DNA of 64,000 nucleotides from Bradyrhizobium diversitatis (GCF_016031635.1 NZ_JACEGD010000018.1:62001-126000); one strand, 5' to 3'; shown: positions 8,075 to 16,840, numbered from the stretch's first letter. Notes: generated by a model not told the origin, from the sequence alone. Made by a program: numbers and translations.

Positions 8075-8739
8075 CCGCGTCCCCCGAACAGCGGCGCGAT
8101 AGCTTACTGCATTCAGTATGCCGCAATAGAGTGGCCGCCCGCGCCGTTCCAGGCGGCTCAGACGGCTTAGCTCAAAAAAGCCATCTGATCCACCGCGCTC
8201 AATACGAGCGACGTGAACTCAGCTCTTCCATTTCCACAAAGCCGAAAGAGCGGTTGTCGACTTGACAGCACGCAGCTTTACGCGCGGTGACCGCCGATCA
8301 TGATCGCAAATCAACAAGCGTGCTGATGGTACAGGTCCCGATCCGACGCGGAGAGCGTCTATTATCCGGCCGTGTACGCGACGTGCACAGGTCGATTGAT
8401 GTTGATGCTCGGCCTCGACGCAGAACCATTGCCTAAGCGGTGAGCTTCGCCTGCGACGACAGGTTCTGCGACCTTCCTCAACTACGCCAAGGAGGACTTC
8501 ATCCTCAGAACGGTTTCCAACAAAAGCTTAGTCATGGCCATGCGGAGGTGGAACTGCCTGGCTGCGCAGCGCCTCGGACGTTCTCATGGTCTCCCGGCCT
8601 ATTAATCAACCAAGCGAGGCAGCGCACGAATGTTGGTCGTATCGAACCGCATCCTCAAAGAACAAGCTCGCTTGAATTTCTTGAAGACCTCACACCCATC
8701 TTCACGCGCGGAAAACTGGATGAACTCAATCCGAGGATT
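8075..8739. other. Gene-poor region
   Basis: 665 bp with no convincing gene on either strand. A plus-strand stretch at about 8455-8605 reads as an uninterrupted but startless peptide (NYAKEDFILRTVSNKS, ending PAY and TAA) and may be a decayed gene fragment, which I could not identify. Codon usage and GC look unlike the neighbouring genes. Confidence 0.45.
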
Positions 8740-9429
8740 CTAGCTTCGACCGGATTCAAGCTGCACCGTTTTTCGCCCCCCGTTCAGCTCTCTGAGTTTG
8801 TTGACGTATTCCTCAGGCTTTAGCAGATGAAACGGAGCGTTGAGGCCCATGAAAGTCGCTATGCGTCCGATGAAAGCGGTGCAGTTGGTCGTTGCTGCAT
8901 TCCACAGCGGCGAAGTGTCCTGCTGGCGCTTGATATAAGCAAAGACCTTCTTGGCGTCCGCCTCAGACAAATAGACGCGATAGCTGGCCGTCAGATATTG
9001 CTCGTCGAGATCACCGTAGGTCGCACCCGTCTCAGAAGGGACAAACATGATGTGTCCCAGGATATAGGGCACCTCATCGCCGGCCGGAGCCAGACCAGCG
9101 ACCTCGACCTGCTTTTCGCCCGTCTTTCCGTACCAGACGAATGCATGACCGTACGTTGCCGCCGTGCGGGCCCGAAAATCAACGTAGTAGGGACCCGTGG
9201 CGGCAGCTCTTCGAGCTGGCTTTACATCGGATATCGCCGGCGTAGCAGCAGCCATGCTCGCCGCATGCTTCGTCGCCAAACTGGGGACAGTGTCCCGTTG
9301 CTGCTGGTCTGCACGCGCCACGAGTGGTTGCGCGCTACTGATCCCGGCCCCCAAGCCTACAAAGGCCGCCAGCATGGCGGCCTTTGCAAGAAGCTCTAGA
9401 CCCGGATATTTCCGAATCACTCCCACCAT
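8740..9429 (-). CDS. Exported hypothetical, possible Cys/His hydrolase fold
   Basis: 229 residues. N-terminal signal or anchor (KAAMLAAFVGLGAGISSAQ), low-complexity linker to about residue 75, then a domain beginning YYVDFRARTAATYGHAFVWYG. It contains EVAGLAPAGDEVPYILGH and, near the end, NAATTNCTAFIGRIATFMGL. A His early in the domain and an Asn-Cys on a late helix resemble permuted papain-like folds (NlpC/P60, DUF4105), but no catalytic assignment is secure. Periplasmic location is inferred. Confidence 0.68.
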   Translation of the reverse strand: MVGVIRKYPGLELLAKAAMLAAFVGLGAGISSAQPLVARADQQQRDTVPSLATKHAASMAAATPAISDVKPARRAAATGPYYVDFRARTAATYGHAFVWYGKTGEKQVEVAGLAPAGDEVPYILGHIMFVPSETGATYGDLDEQYLTASYRVYLSEADAKKVFAYIKRQQDTSPLWNAATTNCTAFIGRIATFMGLNAPFHLLKPEEYVNKLRELNGGRKTVQLESGRS

Positions 9430-9518
9430 CTTCGAATCCTCTTGGATCCAAGATCCGATGCCACAGGTAGTCCGCTACCCCCAAACGAACGCCGCTGGCG
9501 TACGAATGGATAGTCAGA

Positions 9519-9716
9519 TCAACCCTTGGTCACCAATGGAGCCGGGGCAGCGACCGGGTATTTGCCCACGGGGCTCTTACCCACGGGATATTTGCCGATC
9601 GGAGCTTTGCCAACCGGCGCGGCGGCGGCAACCGGCTGAGGCCGCGGCAGGTCGGCAGCAGCTGCGGTTCCCACGAAGGCCAACGAAGCGATTCCAAGGA
9701 CAGCGAATTTCAACAT
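9519..9716 (-). CDS. Exported peptide with PVGKxP repeats
   Basis: 65 residues. The signal peptide ends GTAAAADLP. The mature peptide of about 43 residues consists largely of a six-residue repeat (PVGKAP, IGKYPV, GKSPVG, KYPV). Composition is Pro/Gly/Lys/Val/Ala only. It may be a cell-envelope or processed peptide. It has no enzymatic capacity; function unknown. Confidence 0.6.
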   Translation of the reverse strand: MLKFAVLGIASLAFVGTAAAADLPRPQPVAAAAPVGKAPIGKYPVGKSPVGKYPVAAPAPLVTKG

Positions 9717-9925
9717 CGTTTCTCACCATTGTTCGGGACGATTGGATTCACCTGACCCGCATAGGAATAACCCGACACTCGCCACGGCACCAACGAATAG
9801 ACCGGGGGAGCCCGCGGTTCCGACCGCTTTTTCTGCCGTATGTTGCGGAAATGGCACGCAAATTGAGGCGTCTGGTTCCAAATCAGTCTCGTGCGTACCA
9901 CAGGTCGAGACATGCCGGGACCTAA

Positions 9926-10510
9926 CTAGAGTATCCACGGGAAGACCCGGCCGGTCCGCGCCATATAATCGCGATAGCTGTCGCCAAACGTCTGCAACAT
10001 CATTCGCTCTTCCCTTGCGACGCGGCCAAAGAACAAGATCCCGAAGCCCGCCAGGCCCGCGAAACCGGCAATCCAATTCGGCAGCAGCAATGCCTGGGCG
10101 ATAGCCCACAGCCAAAATGCCGAATACATCGGGTGTCGGACTCTCCGGTAAATCCCTTCCGTCACGAGCTCATGATTCTCTCGCACGTCGAGACTTATCG
10201 ACCAATTCCGGCCGAGTGCACGGTGAGTCAGGTGAAACACGCCCAAAGCCGCAATCGCAAAGAAAGAGCCCAGCCAAGCCAACGCGGGATAAAAGCTGTG
10301 AGCTGCGAAACGAGGCATTCCTGTCGCTACGTAGACAAGCGGAACAAGTCCGAGTCCCGAAAGTGATATGAGCAGGAGCGCAGTTTCCAGGGGGCCTCGA
10401 GCGCTCCGCACAACCCTCGCACGGCGGGAACGGCGCGCGTACTTATAGCGTATGACGTACCAGCCGATCACCAACGCAACGAAGATGACTTTTGAAATGG
10501 TGGGCGTCAT
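9926..10510 (-). CDS. Isoprenylcysteine O-methyltransferase-family membrane protein
   Basis: 194 residues with about five hydrophobic helices. The C-terminal catalytic signature of the ICMT/PEMT family is clear: GIYRRVRHPMYSAF (cofactor-binding R-H-P-x-Y), then REERMMLQTFGDSYRDYMAR with the conserved Glu-Glu pair and Y..Y motif. It likely methylates a small thiol, lipid or phenolic substrate at the inner membrane using S-adenosylmethionine. It is 5 bp from the lipase-like gene upstream on the same strand, suggesting an operon. Confidence 0.86.
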   Translation of the reverse strand: MTPTISKVIFVALVIGWYVIRYKYARRSRRARVVRSARGPLETALLLISLSGLGLVPLVYVATGMPRFAAHSFYPALAWLGSFFAIAALGVFHLTHRALGRNWSISLDVRENHELVTEGIYRRVRHPMYSAFWLWAIAQALLLPNWIAGFAGLAGFGILFFGRVAREERMMLQTFGDSYRDYMARTGRVFPWIL

Positions 10511-10515
10511 TTGAA

Positions 10516-11748
10516 TCAGGCTGCCGCGCCCGGATTTCCCAGCAGCTCGCTTTCCGACGCCGGCGCGCCCGCAATAAGGCCTCCGTCGTCAGCGATCATC
10601 GACACAGCGCCATCCGGGGCGAGCGTCTGGGATTTGGCTGAAATAGGTCCGCATGTGAGCATGAAGTAGTCGTACGATGTTCGCCTGTCATTTCCACTGA
10701 CGAATTGGCAGTGCACGCGGAAGAAATTGAAGCGGATGCGTTGATACATGTCGTCGTTGAGCATTCGACTAATCTTCACGACCCTGACGGTCGCCTCGTT
10801 TTCTGTCGACAAGCCCATTTCGGCCATTGGTCGGCATTTGTAAAAATTCAACACGTCGGTGAGGGCTTGATAGTCGCCCCAGAAGATCGCGCGGGAATTG
10901 GCGACGCGTTCCACCGCCCTGCGAAAGCGTACTGCCTTCGGGTGCAGGCCGATCTTGAGTATGGATGATCCAACGCTCAAGAATGTGACGGGAATCTTTT
11001 TCCGACCGAGCGCAGGGTCCAGCTTCAAGGCGCGATCAAGTAGATCAACCGCTAGCACGGCGCCAAGGCTATGCCCCACGACCAAAATTTCGTCTGCGGC
11101 AGAGTTGGTCGCCGCAACCACGAGCTCGGCGGCCAACCTGTCCAGCCTCTGCTCAATTTCCGAATTCCCGCATCGAATATACTCGCGAGAGAAAATCCAA
11201 TCATCGAACAAGGCGCTCAGGTGGAGCCAGCGCCACGGGCCGGCCAAAACGGCTGCGATCCCGAAGAAACCGACACCGGTAGCCGTAGGAATGGATCCGG
11301 TGATCTTGAATGCAACCAGGGCAATCAAACAGGCGGCCGCGATCAACAGCCCGAACATGACCAATGGATAGAGAAAGAACAGTGCGTAGCGCCAGTTGGT
11401 CAGCAAGTACCGCCAAAGAGTGCCGGTCAAAACGAAATCCAGAAACGCAAGAATGCCGACGGAAATGCGTGAGCCAATGCTTCGACGCCCGAAGGCCTCA
11501 ATTACGTCGTGCCATCGGACCAGACGGTAATCGGTTTCGACGAGCCAATCGGGGCCAGCTGTCGTCACATTCCATCGTATCTGGTCGGCGGTATCATGCA
11601 AACCGTCAACGGCCGCTTTCACTGACCAGGTACGTTGGAACCTCGCAATTTCGCGCACAAAGCGTCGTTGCGCGCTGGCATGCGACGCGATTGGATCATA
11701 GCCGCCGATATGGAATACCAACCGTTTCGCTACAGGCTTGCCGGACAT
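10516..11748 (-). CDS. Membrane-associated alpha/beta-hydrolase (lipase-like)
   Basis: 410 residues from ATG 11748; a further 118 codons upstream lack coding character and overlap the divergent promoter region. The nucleophile elbow G225-H-S-L-G229 (VVGHSLGAVLAVDLL) is typical of lipases and PGAP1-like hydrolases. Two hydrophobic segments at about 122-148 and 155-172 interrupt the N-terminal region, so it is probably anchored in the inner membrane. Other triad members cannot be assigned confidently. Divergent from the SGNH hydrolase at 11868, 119 bp apart. Confidence 0.75.
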   Translation of the reverse strand: MSGKPVAKRLVFHIGGYDPIASHASAQRRFVREIARFQRTWSVKAAVDGLHDTADQIRWNVTTAGPDWLVETDYRLVRWHDVIEAFGRRSIGSRISVGILAFLDFVLTGTLWRYLLTNWRYALFFLYPLVMFGLLIAAACLIALVAFKITGSIPTATGVGFFGIAAVLAGPWRWLHLSALFDDWIFSREYIRCGNSEIEQRLDRLAAELVVAATNSAADEILVVGHSLGAVLAVDLLDRALKLDPALGRKKIPVTFLSVGSSILKIGLHPKAVRFRRAVERVANSRAIFWGDYQALTDVLNFYKCRPMAEMGLSTENEATVRVVKISRMLNDDMYQRIRFNFFRVHCQFVSGNDRRTSYDYFMLTCGPISAKSQTLAPDGAVSMIADDGGLIAGAPASESELLGNPGAAA

Positions 11749-11867
11749 TGTCTTATCCCCGGACTCATGCGTGCTGCTCGCTCCCCACGCGTCAATCGAC
11801 CTGCAATCAAAAACAGACGTTTGAAGCCAAGGGTTGTCAAGAGAGAATCGACCAGTTATTGGGGAAC

Positions 11868-12656
11868 ATGGGTCGATTTGTTCTGCCATGCATAAGCCGA
11901 ACCGCTCGAACAATAGCGTCGATCGGTGCTGCCGTGATTGTCGGTTTGTCCAGCACGGCGCCCTCTCAAGCGCAGGACGAGGCATCATCTGGCGAGAGAT
12001 GCCTTGCTGCAAATTTGGATGTTTCGCTGGGCGCACAATTGCCCCGCACGGCGGCGCGTTTGAGATCTGGTGAGCCGCTAAGGATTGTCGCGATCGGATC
12101 ATCGTCGACGGTGGGGCTCTGGGTACTTCGGTCCGCGGCCACGTACCCGCAGGTGATGCGCCGAGAACTCTCGAGGCTTAGATCCAACGCAACGATCGAG
12201 GTCATCAACAGCGGTCGAGTCGGCGATACGATTCCGAACAACATCGCGCGGTTCGAGCGTGACGTTTTCGCGCACACGCCTGATCTCGTTATCTGGCAAT
12301 TAGGTACCAATGACGTCGCCTGGGGTGGCCGGCCGGACCAAGGGCTCAAAAGAAGCGTTCTTGAAGGGGTAAGGGCACTTAAGGCGGGGTCTGCCGATGT
12401 CGTGCTGATGGATCTGCAATATGCGCCACAGGTGCTCGCTTCCGCTAGCTACTCAACGATGGAGGGCATCATCGCCGATGTCGCGAAGCAGGAACGGGTC
12501 GGGCTGTTCTCTCGTTTTGCGCTGATGCGAAACTCGATCCATGCCGGAGTTGCGCAAAGCGCGCTTGTAACGTGGGACGGATTGCACAACACCGCCGATG
12601 GTTATGATTGCATTGGACGAGCCCTTGCCCGAGCCATCTCAGCGAGTGCGCGTTGA
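11868..12656 (+). CDS. Exported SGNH/GDSL-type hydrolase
   Basis: 262 residues from ATG 11868 with GGGGAA just upstream. The signal peptide spans about residues 1-36 (cleavage near SQAQ). Block I is IGSSSTVGL (nucleophile Ser near 78), block III is GTND at 146-149, and block V is W-D237-G-L-H240, giving the Ser/Asp/His set of SGNH esterases. It would act on an ester in the periplasm. Divergent from the lipase-like gene, hinting at shared regulation of two hydrolases. Confidence 0.85.
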   Translation: MGRFVLPCISRTARTIASIGAAVIVGLSSTAPSQAQDEASSGERCLAANLDVSLGAQLPRTAARLRSGEPLRIVAIGSSSTVGLWVLRSAATYPQVMRRELSRLRSNATIEVINSGRVGDTIPNNIARFERDVFAHTPDLVIWQLGTNDVAWGGRPDQGLKRSVLEGVRALKAGSADVVLMDLQYAPQVLASASYSTMEGIIADVAKQERVGLFSRFALMRNSIHAGVAQSALVTWDGLHNTADGYDCIGRALARAISASAR

Positions 12657-12873
12657 AAAGCTCTGGAACAGCGATTCGCACGCTGTGCGGTCTCGGATGA
12701 CCTTGGGTACCGCCCAGGGACAGCGGCGCCGAGCGTATAGATGTACGCGAACGCGCGCGAAGACCAATTCTCTTCGGCAATTGCCGCGTCTCTCGAAGCG
12801 GTAGCATCAATTCGCGCCGACGCTGTCAGGAGGTGCGCTCATACCCCATCATGCGGGCCAACTCATTGACCTA

Positions 12874-13101
12874 TTGCTGGTGCTTGTCGCCGCGTGGATG
12901 GCGCCAGCCACCATCTTTGTTATCTACGCCTATTTCGCTCGTCTTAAGCATCCGGTCAGCGAATCGGTCTTTGGACGTGTGGTCATCATATCCTCGTTCA
13001 TCATAACCACGTCGATCTGGCTCCCGATAATTCTGGCCGCCATAGTCCTATCACTGATCGGTCATTTGTGGTTCCGCTTCAGGGGACAACCACGCAAGTA
13101 G
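12874..13101 (+). CDS. Small two-helix membrane protein
   Basis: About 75 residues with two strongly hydrophobic helices (roughly 1-21 and 34-62) separated by a polar loop with RLKHPVSES. The start is uncertain: TTG 12874, or ATG 12898 if shorter. An AGGAGG at 12828-12833 is too far from either. The 217 bp between this gene and the SGNH gene hold no other gene. Function unknown. Confidence 0.5.
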   Translation: MLVLVAAWMAPATIFVIYAYFARLKHPVSESVFGRVVIISSFIITTSIWLPIILAAIVLSLIGHLWFRFRGQPRK

Positions 13102-13147
13102 CTAGAGGTGAACCGCCCCGGGATTGCCGGAGGCTGTTTGGTTTTAG

Positions 13148-13260
13148 TTATGCCGCCATGGCCGGTTGCATGGCGTAGTAGCGTTTCTCGGCTTCGGCCG
13201 GCGGAATGTTTCCGATGGGCTCCAGGAGATGATCCCAAACCAGGAGAGCTGCCGAGTCGG
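13148..13260 (-). mobile_element. IS3-family transposase remnant (C-terminus)
   Basis: Read on the minus strand, 13229-13148 encodes LLEPIGNIPPAEAEKRYYAM, the typical C-terminal end of IS3-family integrase-core transposases, followed by TAA. Just upstream a WF codon pair survives in another frame (the expected W-F-N-N/H-R-R), so the remnant is frameshifted and deleted. No terminal repeats or second copy were found. It is a dead scar in the 287-bp gap before 13389. Confidence 0.65.
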
Positions 13261-13388
13261 ACAATTAAGCTCCGATTCACCGCAGCGCTCCTTTTCGGCG
13301 CAGAACGCGATGAGAGGCCGCGCATGTTCACGATTGTTGCGGTTCCATCCACCTATCAAGACAGCCGCTTCAACAAGGAGACAGAGGC

Positions 13389-14489
13389 ATGATCAAGTGG
13401 GGCCGGGGATTTGTCGGGCGGGGCATTGCCGCTGTCTTGGCGGGCGCGATGGCGGCGGCAGCGCCGGCGCAGGCCTGCACCAACATTCTGGTGCTGGCGG
13501 CCGACGGCACGCCCGTTTATGGCCGCACCCTGGAGTACGCGCTGGAGACCCAGTCCGACGTCGTCGTCGTACCGCGCAACCATGAATTCATCGGCACGCG
13601 TCCGGCCAAGATGGCGGCCCCGAAATGGAGCAGCCGCTACGGCTTCGTCGGCGTCATGAGCTTCGGCCAGCCCTTCGTCTCGGACGGCATGAATGAGAAG
13701 GGCCTCGCCGGCGGCGCGCTCTATTTCCCCGGCTTTGCCGGCTACACACCTGTCGACAAGGCCGATCCGAGCACGGCGCTCGCGCCCTGGGAGTTCCTGA
13801 CCTGGATCCTCTCGAACTTCGCGACGGTCGCGGAGGTCAAGGCGGCGCTCGACAAGGCGGTGATCGTCGACCTGCCCGCGCCGATGGTGAATTTCACCCT
13901 GCCTTTTCATTTCCCGATCCATGACGCCACCGGCGCCTCGATCGTGATCGAGCCGATCGACGGCAAGTTCAAGGTCTATGACAACCCGCTCGGTGTCCTC
14001 ACCAACTCTCCGACCTTCGACTGGCATCTCACCAATGTCCGCAACTACGTCAGGATCTCGCCGGTCGGCGCTGCCCCGCTCAAGATCGGAAGCAAGAGCT
14101 TCGAACCCTTCGGCCAGGGCTCGGGCCTGCTCGGCATTCCCGGCGATCCAACGCCGCCCTCGCGCTTCATCCGGGCGCTGGGCTACGCCGCCTCGGCCAA
14201 GCAGGTTGCCGACGGCCCGCAGACGGTGCGCCTCGTCGAGCACATCATGAACAATTTCGACATCCCGATCGGCTTCATCGACTCCGCGGCGAAGGGCGGC
14301 GAGCTCGAATACACGCAATGGACCTCGATCGCCGATCTGCGTGCGAAGAAGTACTACATCAAGGGCTACAGGGATCAGGTGCTCCGGACCGTCGATCTGA
14401 CGAGCTTCGACCTCGACGCCAAGGGCCTTCAGGTCGCACCCTTCAAGCTCAACCTGACGCCGCCGCCGCTCCAGTTCAACAAGTCCTGA
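13389..14489 (+). CDS. Linear amide C-N hydrolase, choloylglycine hydrolase family
   Basis: 366 residues. A signal peptide (residues 1-29, ending APAQA) is followed directly by Cys30, the expected N-terminal nucleophile exposed by processing in Ntn-type penicillin V acylase / bile salt hydrolase proteins. The next residues TNILVLAADGTPVYGRTLEY match the family, as do NEKGLAGGALYF and a late Asn/Arg region. A periplasmic amidase acting on an N-acyl amide (penicillin V, bile salt or acyl-homoserine lactone type) is the family range; the substrate is not predictable. A terminator follows at 14519. Confidence 0.9.
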   Translation: MIKWGRGFVGRGIAAVLAGAMAAAAPAQACTNILVLAADGTPVYGRTLEYALETQSDVVVVPRNHEFIGTRPAKMAAPKWSSRYGFVGVMSFGQPFVSDGMNEKGLAGGALYFPGFAGYTPVDKADPSTALAPWEFLTWILSNFATVAEVKAALDKAVIVDLPAPMVNFTLPFHFPIHDATGASIVIEPIDGKFKVYDNPLGVLTNSPTFDWHLTNVRNYVRISPVGAAPLKIGSKSFEPFGQGSGLLGIPGDPTPPSRFIRALGYAASAKQVADGPQTVRLVEHIMNNFDIPIGFIDSAAKGGELEYTQWTSIADLRAKKYYIKGYRDQVLRTVDLTSFDLDAKGLQVAPFKLNLTPPPLQFNKS

Positions 14490-14518
14490 GGACGACGGCC
14501 GTTCGTCCCGAACAGCGA

Positions 14519-14545
14519 GGGCCGCGCGACGGCGCGGCCCCTTTT
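14519..14545 (+). terminator. Rho-independent terminator after 13389 gene
   Basis: GGGCCGCGC and GCGCGGCCC form a strong GC-rich stem around a short loop, followed by CTTTT, 30 bp past the stop codon. Confidence 0.75.
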
Positions 14546-14550
14546 CATGG

Positions 14551-14657
14551 CTAAAGCGCGATGAGATTTGGATGAATCGTCATCGCGCTTCAGGTTGTTG
14601 TCTACGCATGATCTTTCCGGAAAACCGCTTCGCACTTTTCCGGATCATGCTTTAGCG
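14551..14657. repeat. RIME-like intergenic repeat, copy 1
   Basis: About 107 bp made of two palindromes. The first runs AAAGCGCGATG to CATCGCGCTT. The second runs GCATGATC(TTTCCGGAAAA) to GGATCATGC. It begins CTAAAGC and ends GCTTTAG. Two further copies lie at 22250-22356 and 58216-58313. Structure and sequence fit the rhizobial intergenic mosaic elements (RIME); that name is from memory. The right end supplies the TAA stop of the minus-strand gene at 14652. Confidence 0.88.
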
Positions 14658-15626
14658 TACCGCAGTGAGTGGCAGCGCCACGGTGAGCAAACCCACGGTC
14701 CCGCAGGCGCGGTTCTCGGCCTCGAACTCGCGCAGCACCTTGATCCGCGCCGTGACAGGCGTCGTCCCCGCCTCGAAATTGTAAGCGATCGTGCCGCCGA
14801 GCGCCGTCACGCGCCCCTTGAAGGCGCCAAGCGTGGCGCCGGCGCCACTGTCGCCCGTGAGCTGCTGGTAGTGATAGCCGATGACGCCGGCCGAGAGCGC
14901 GCTGGTCAGCGCCTTCGAGGCTGCCCACTCGACGTGGAATTCGGTGCCGGTCCGGTAGTCGGTCGCGTTGTTGGTGCCGTTGAAGGTCATGCCGACGGCG
15001 GTGGACAGATCGATCCCGGTGTCGGGATCAAACCAGGTCAGGGCGCCGGACAGATCGCTCGCCCAGCGGTGGAAGGCCAGATTGGCGAGCTCCCCGTCGC
15101 GATAGTCTCCGACCGGCATGTTGACCATGACGCCCGTGGTCCAGTGGAATTTGCCCGAATGCCAGCCGAGCATCGCAGAGACCACGGGGTCGCCGACGAT
15201 CGTCGCACTGTCGCGCAGCGCCTGGTTGATGATCTGTCTCGTCGCGGGCGCGTCGTATTCGACGCCTGCCGAGACGCGGACATAGCCGACAGGCATGGTG
15301 GCGCCGACGGCGAGATGGCCGCCGAGAAACTGCCAGGGCGTCACCCAGGTCCCACTCAGGAAATCGGCCCGCACCTGACTGCGGACATCCGCGACGATCC
15401 GACCGCCCGCCGGCAGCAATTTCTTCGCATCGAGTGACGCGTCGTAGACATAGGTGTCGCTCTCGAAATAGACCCCAGGCGAGGCCAGATAGCCCGCCAT
15501 CGGCCCGCGTCCGCCGAGCAGATAGAAACCCGCCCCATTCTCGGCCGCGACCGCATCCTGTCCAGCCAGGCCGCACGACACCATCGCGCCGAGCACAAAG
15601 CCCGCGCGCCCCGCCCGTGACATCAT
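14652..15626 (-). CDS. Outer-membrane protein, phenol-degradation MetA-like family
   Basis: 324 residues from ATG 15626, which has GGGGG 6 nt upstream. Signal peptide ends near DAVAAE. The mature protein opens NGAGFYLLGGRGPMAGYLAS and continues through alternating beta-strand segments with conserved Gly/Asp turns, as in the SphA/MetA-type outer-membrane beta-barrels linked to uptake of hydrophobic aromatic compounds. It ends in aromatic-poor TVALPLTAVR. The TAA stop comes from the adjacent RIME-like repeat. No degradation genes are adjacent. Confidence 0.78.
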   Translation of the reverse strand: MMSRAGRAGFVLGAMVSCGLAGQDAVAAENGAGFYLLGGRGPMAGYLASPGVYFESDTYVYDASLDAKKLLPAGGRIVADVRSQVRADFLSGTWVTPWQFLGGHLAVGATMPVGYVRVSAGVEYDAPATRQIINQALRDSATIVGDPVVSAMLGWHSGKFHWTTGVMVNMPVGDYRDGELANLAFHRWASDLSGALTWFDPDTGIDLSTAVGMTFNGTNNATDYRTGTEFHVEWAASKALTSALSAGVIGYHYQQLTGDSGAGATLGAFKGRVTALGGTIAYNFEAGTTPVTARIKVLREFEAENRACGTVGLLTVALPLTAVR

Positions 15627-16210
15627 GCGATGCCCCCGGGCTCGCCCCTTAAGCATAAACCCCAACCCCTCTTCACGCGCGGATCAGCCATCCGAATCAT
15701 CGCCACGATAGCGTGTTCCCGACTGCGTGACGCAGGAGAGTGTGAGACCGTGCGCTCATGGATGCGAGGGGCTGGTCTCTCCGGCGAGCATAACGACCGC
15801 AGCTCCATGACTGCGAAGCTCCATGACTGCGACCGGGCGATGACAGGTCTCGTCGATCAGGACGAGGCGCTCGGGACAGTAAACGCGATGGAGGTCCCTT
15901 TTGAACAAAGACGAAAAAACGAAGAGGCCGCCAACTGAGGTGGCCTTACTCTGCCAGTTTGAACTTCGATCCAGCTGGCATTAGAACGCGGGCGGCCTAA
16001 GCCAAGCCGGTAGAGTTTGACTTGGCGAGGCGATCAGCTGGGGCGCCGTAAAATGCGCAGACGGGTTTCTCCCGCCCTCCCAGCACCAAAAGTCCAAACT
16101 GGCCCGCTCCCAAAATCAAACCAGGCCACTGCGGCCGGAAACAGGCCAGCGCCATCTTCCGGGTACTGGCCGAAATGAGCCACTCTGAAAATCAAAACAG
16201 GCCAGTGGGA
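15627..16210. other. Intergenic scar region with IS remnants
   Basis: 584 bp with no intact gene. It contains a 16-bp tandem duplication (AGCTCCATGACTGCGA twice, about 15804-15836) and, on the minus strand at 15841-15900, a short reading PERLVLIDETC resembling the D-E-T catalytic segment of IS630-family transposases. A GAGGCCGCC...GGTGGCCT hairpin lies at 15924-15946, followed by the IS21-like end remnant from about 16081. The region marks the left boundary of the recA-proximal island. Confidence 0.55.
16081..16205. mobile_element. IS21-like end remnant, left copy
   Basis: Contains several sub-repeats of the type AAAATCAAAC(C)AGGCCA and GGAAACAGGCCAGCGCC, as seen in the multi-repeat ends of IS21-family elements. 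The 55 bp at 16106-16160 match 19902-19956 in the same orientation with only five mismatches. No transposase genes remain. The assignment to IS21 rests on the pattern of terminal repeats and is an inference. Confidence 0.6.
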
Positions 16211-16837
16211 TTAATTTGAGCCAACAGGCCCAGGGTTTGGCATGCCGTCATCGCTAAGCTGAGCCTGAACGATGGCCGCGAGGTATTCTTCCATTTTGGA
16301 GAAATCCAACTGGCCCTGGTCCCATGCTCGGTCAGCCGCCTCTAAGGCCGCTTCGTAGCCGTCTCGGTCTTCCTTGATCCGTTCCGGCATAATCTTCGAG
16401 CCGCCCAATAAGGCTCCATCTCGAACACAGAAGAGGTAATAGGCAACGGCGCGGGCTGTACGCCCGTTGCCTTCAATGAAGGGGTGGATCCAATTCATCC
16501 GCCATAAAGCGTAGGCCGCAAGTTCGGTTGGACTGTAGATGTACCAATTCTCATGAACAAACGAGATGAACCGGTCCATCAACTCCGGAACTTGCTCGAA
16601 GTGCGGGGGGATGTGCTTCCCGACATAAATCGGCTCCTCCCGGAAGCGCCCACCAAATTGAGAGATATGGGCAACGGCAACGTGATTGAGTGCCCAAATC
16701 ATGTATTTGTCGAAAGCAGTATGGTCGTATTGAAGTCCTAGTTCGATGCAGTTGGTCAATAGATCGTACTGGCGGATCAGGTTCTTTTCCTGAACGCGAT
16801 CGTACAGTTCTTGATCGTCTTGCTCTAAAACTAGCAT
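16211..16837 (-). CDS. Fic/DOC-family protein (probable AMP-transferase)
   Basis: 208 residues with the complete Fic motif H118-P-F-I-E-G-N-G-R-T-A-R129. The preceding region (YWALNHVAVAHISQFGGRFR-type, IPPHFEQVPELMDRF) matches stand-alone Fic proteins. Such enzymes move AMP from ATP onto Ser/Thr/Tyr hydroxyls of target proteins. No (S/T)xxxE(G/N) inhibitory motif is obvious in this protein or in the small protein upstream. Its last codons run into the IS21-like remnant, so the C-terminus may be altered. The ATG sits 4 nt after the T-tract of a terminator and lacks a Shine-Dalgarno sequence. Confidence 0.88.
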   Translation of the reverse strand: MLVLEQDDQELYDRVQEKNLIRQYDLLTNCIELGLQYDHTAFDKYMIWALNHVAVAHISQFGGRFREEPIYVGKHIPPHFEQVPELMDRFISFVHENWYIYSPTELAAYALWRMNWIHPFIEGNGRTARAVAYYLFCVRDGALLGGSKIMPERIKEDRDGYEAALEAADRAWDQGQLDFSKMEEYLAAIVQAQLSDDGMPNPGPVGSN

Positions 16838-16840
16838 GTC

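Noticed and set aside
8440..8823. A 127-codon plus-strand frame starting with GTG
   Set aside because: No ribosome site and no protein-like pattern; its end overlaps the well-supported minus-strand gene at 8740.
15630..15938. A 102-codon plus-strand frame
   Set aside because: Runs antisense over the outer-membrane gene start and through IS relic sequence with a tandem duplication; not protein-like.
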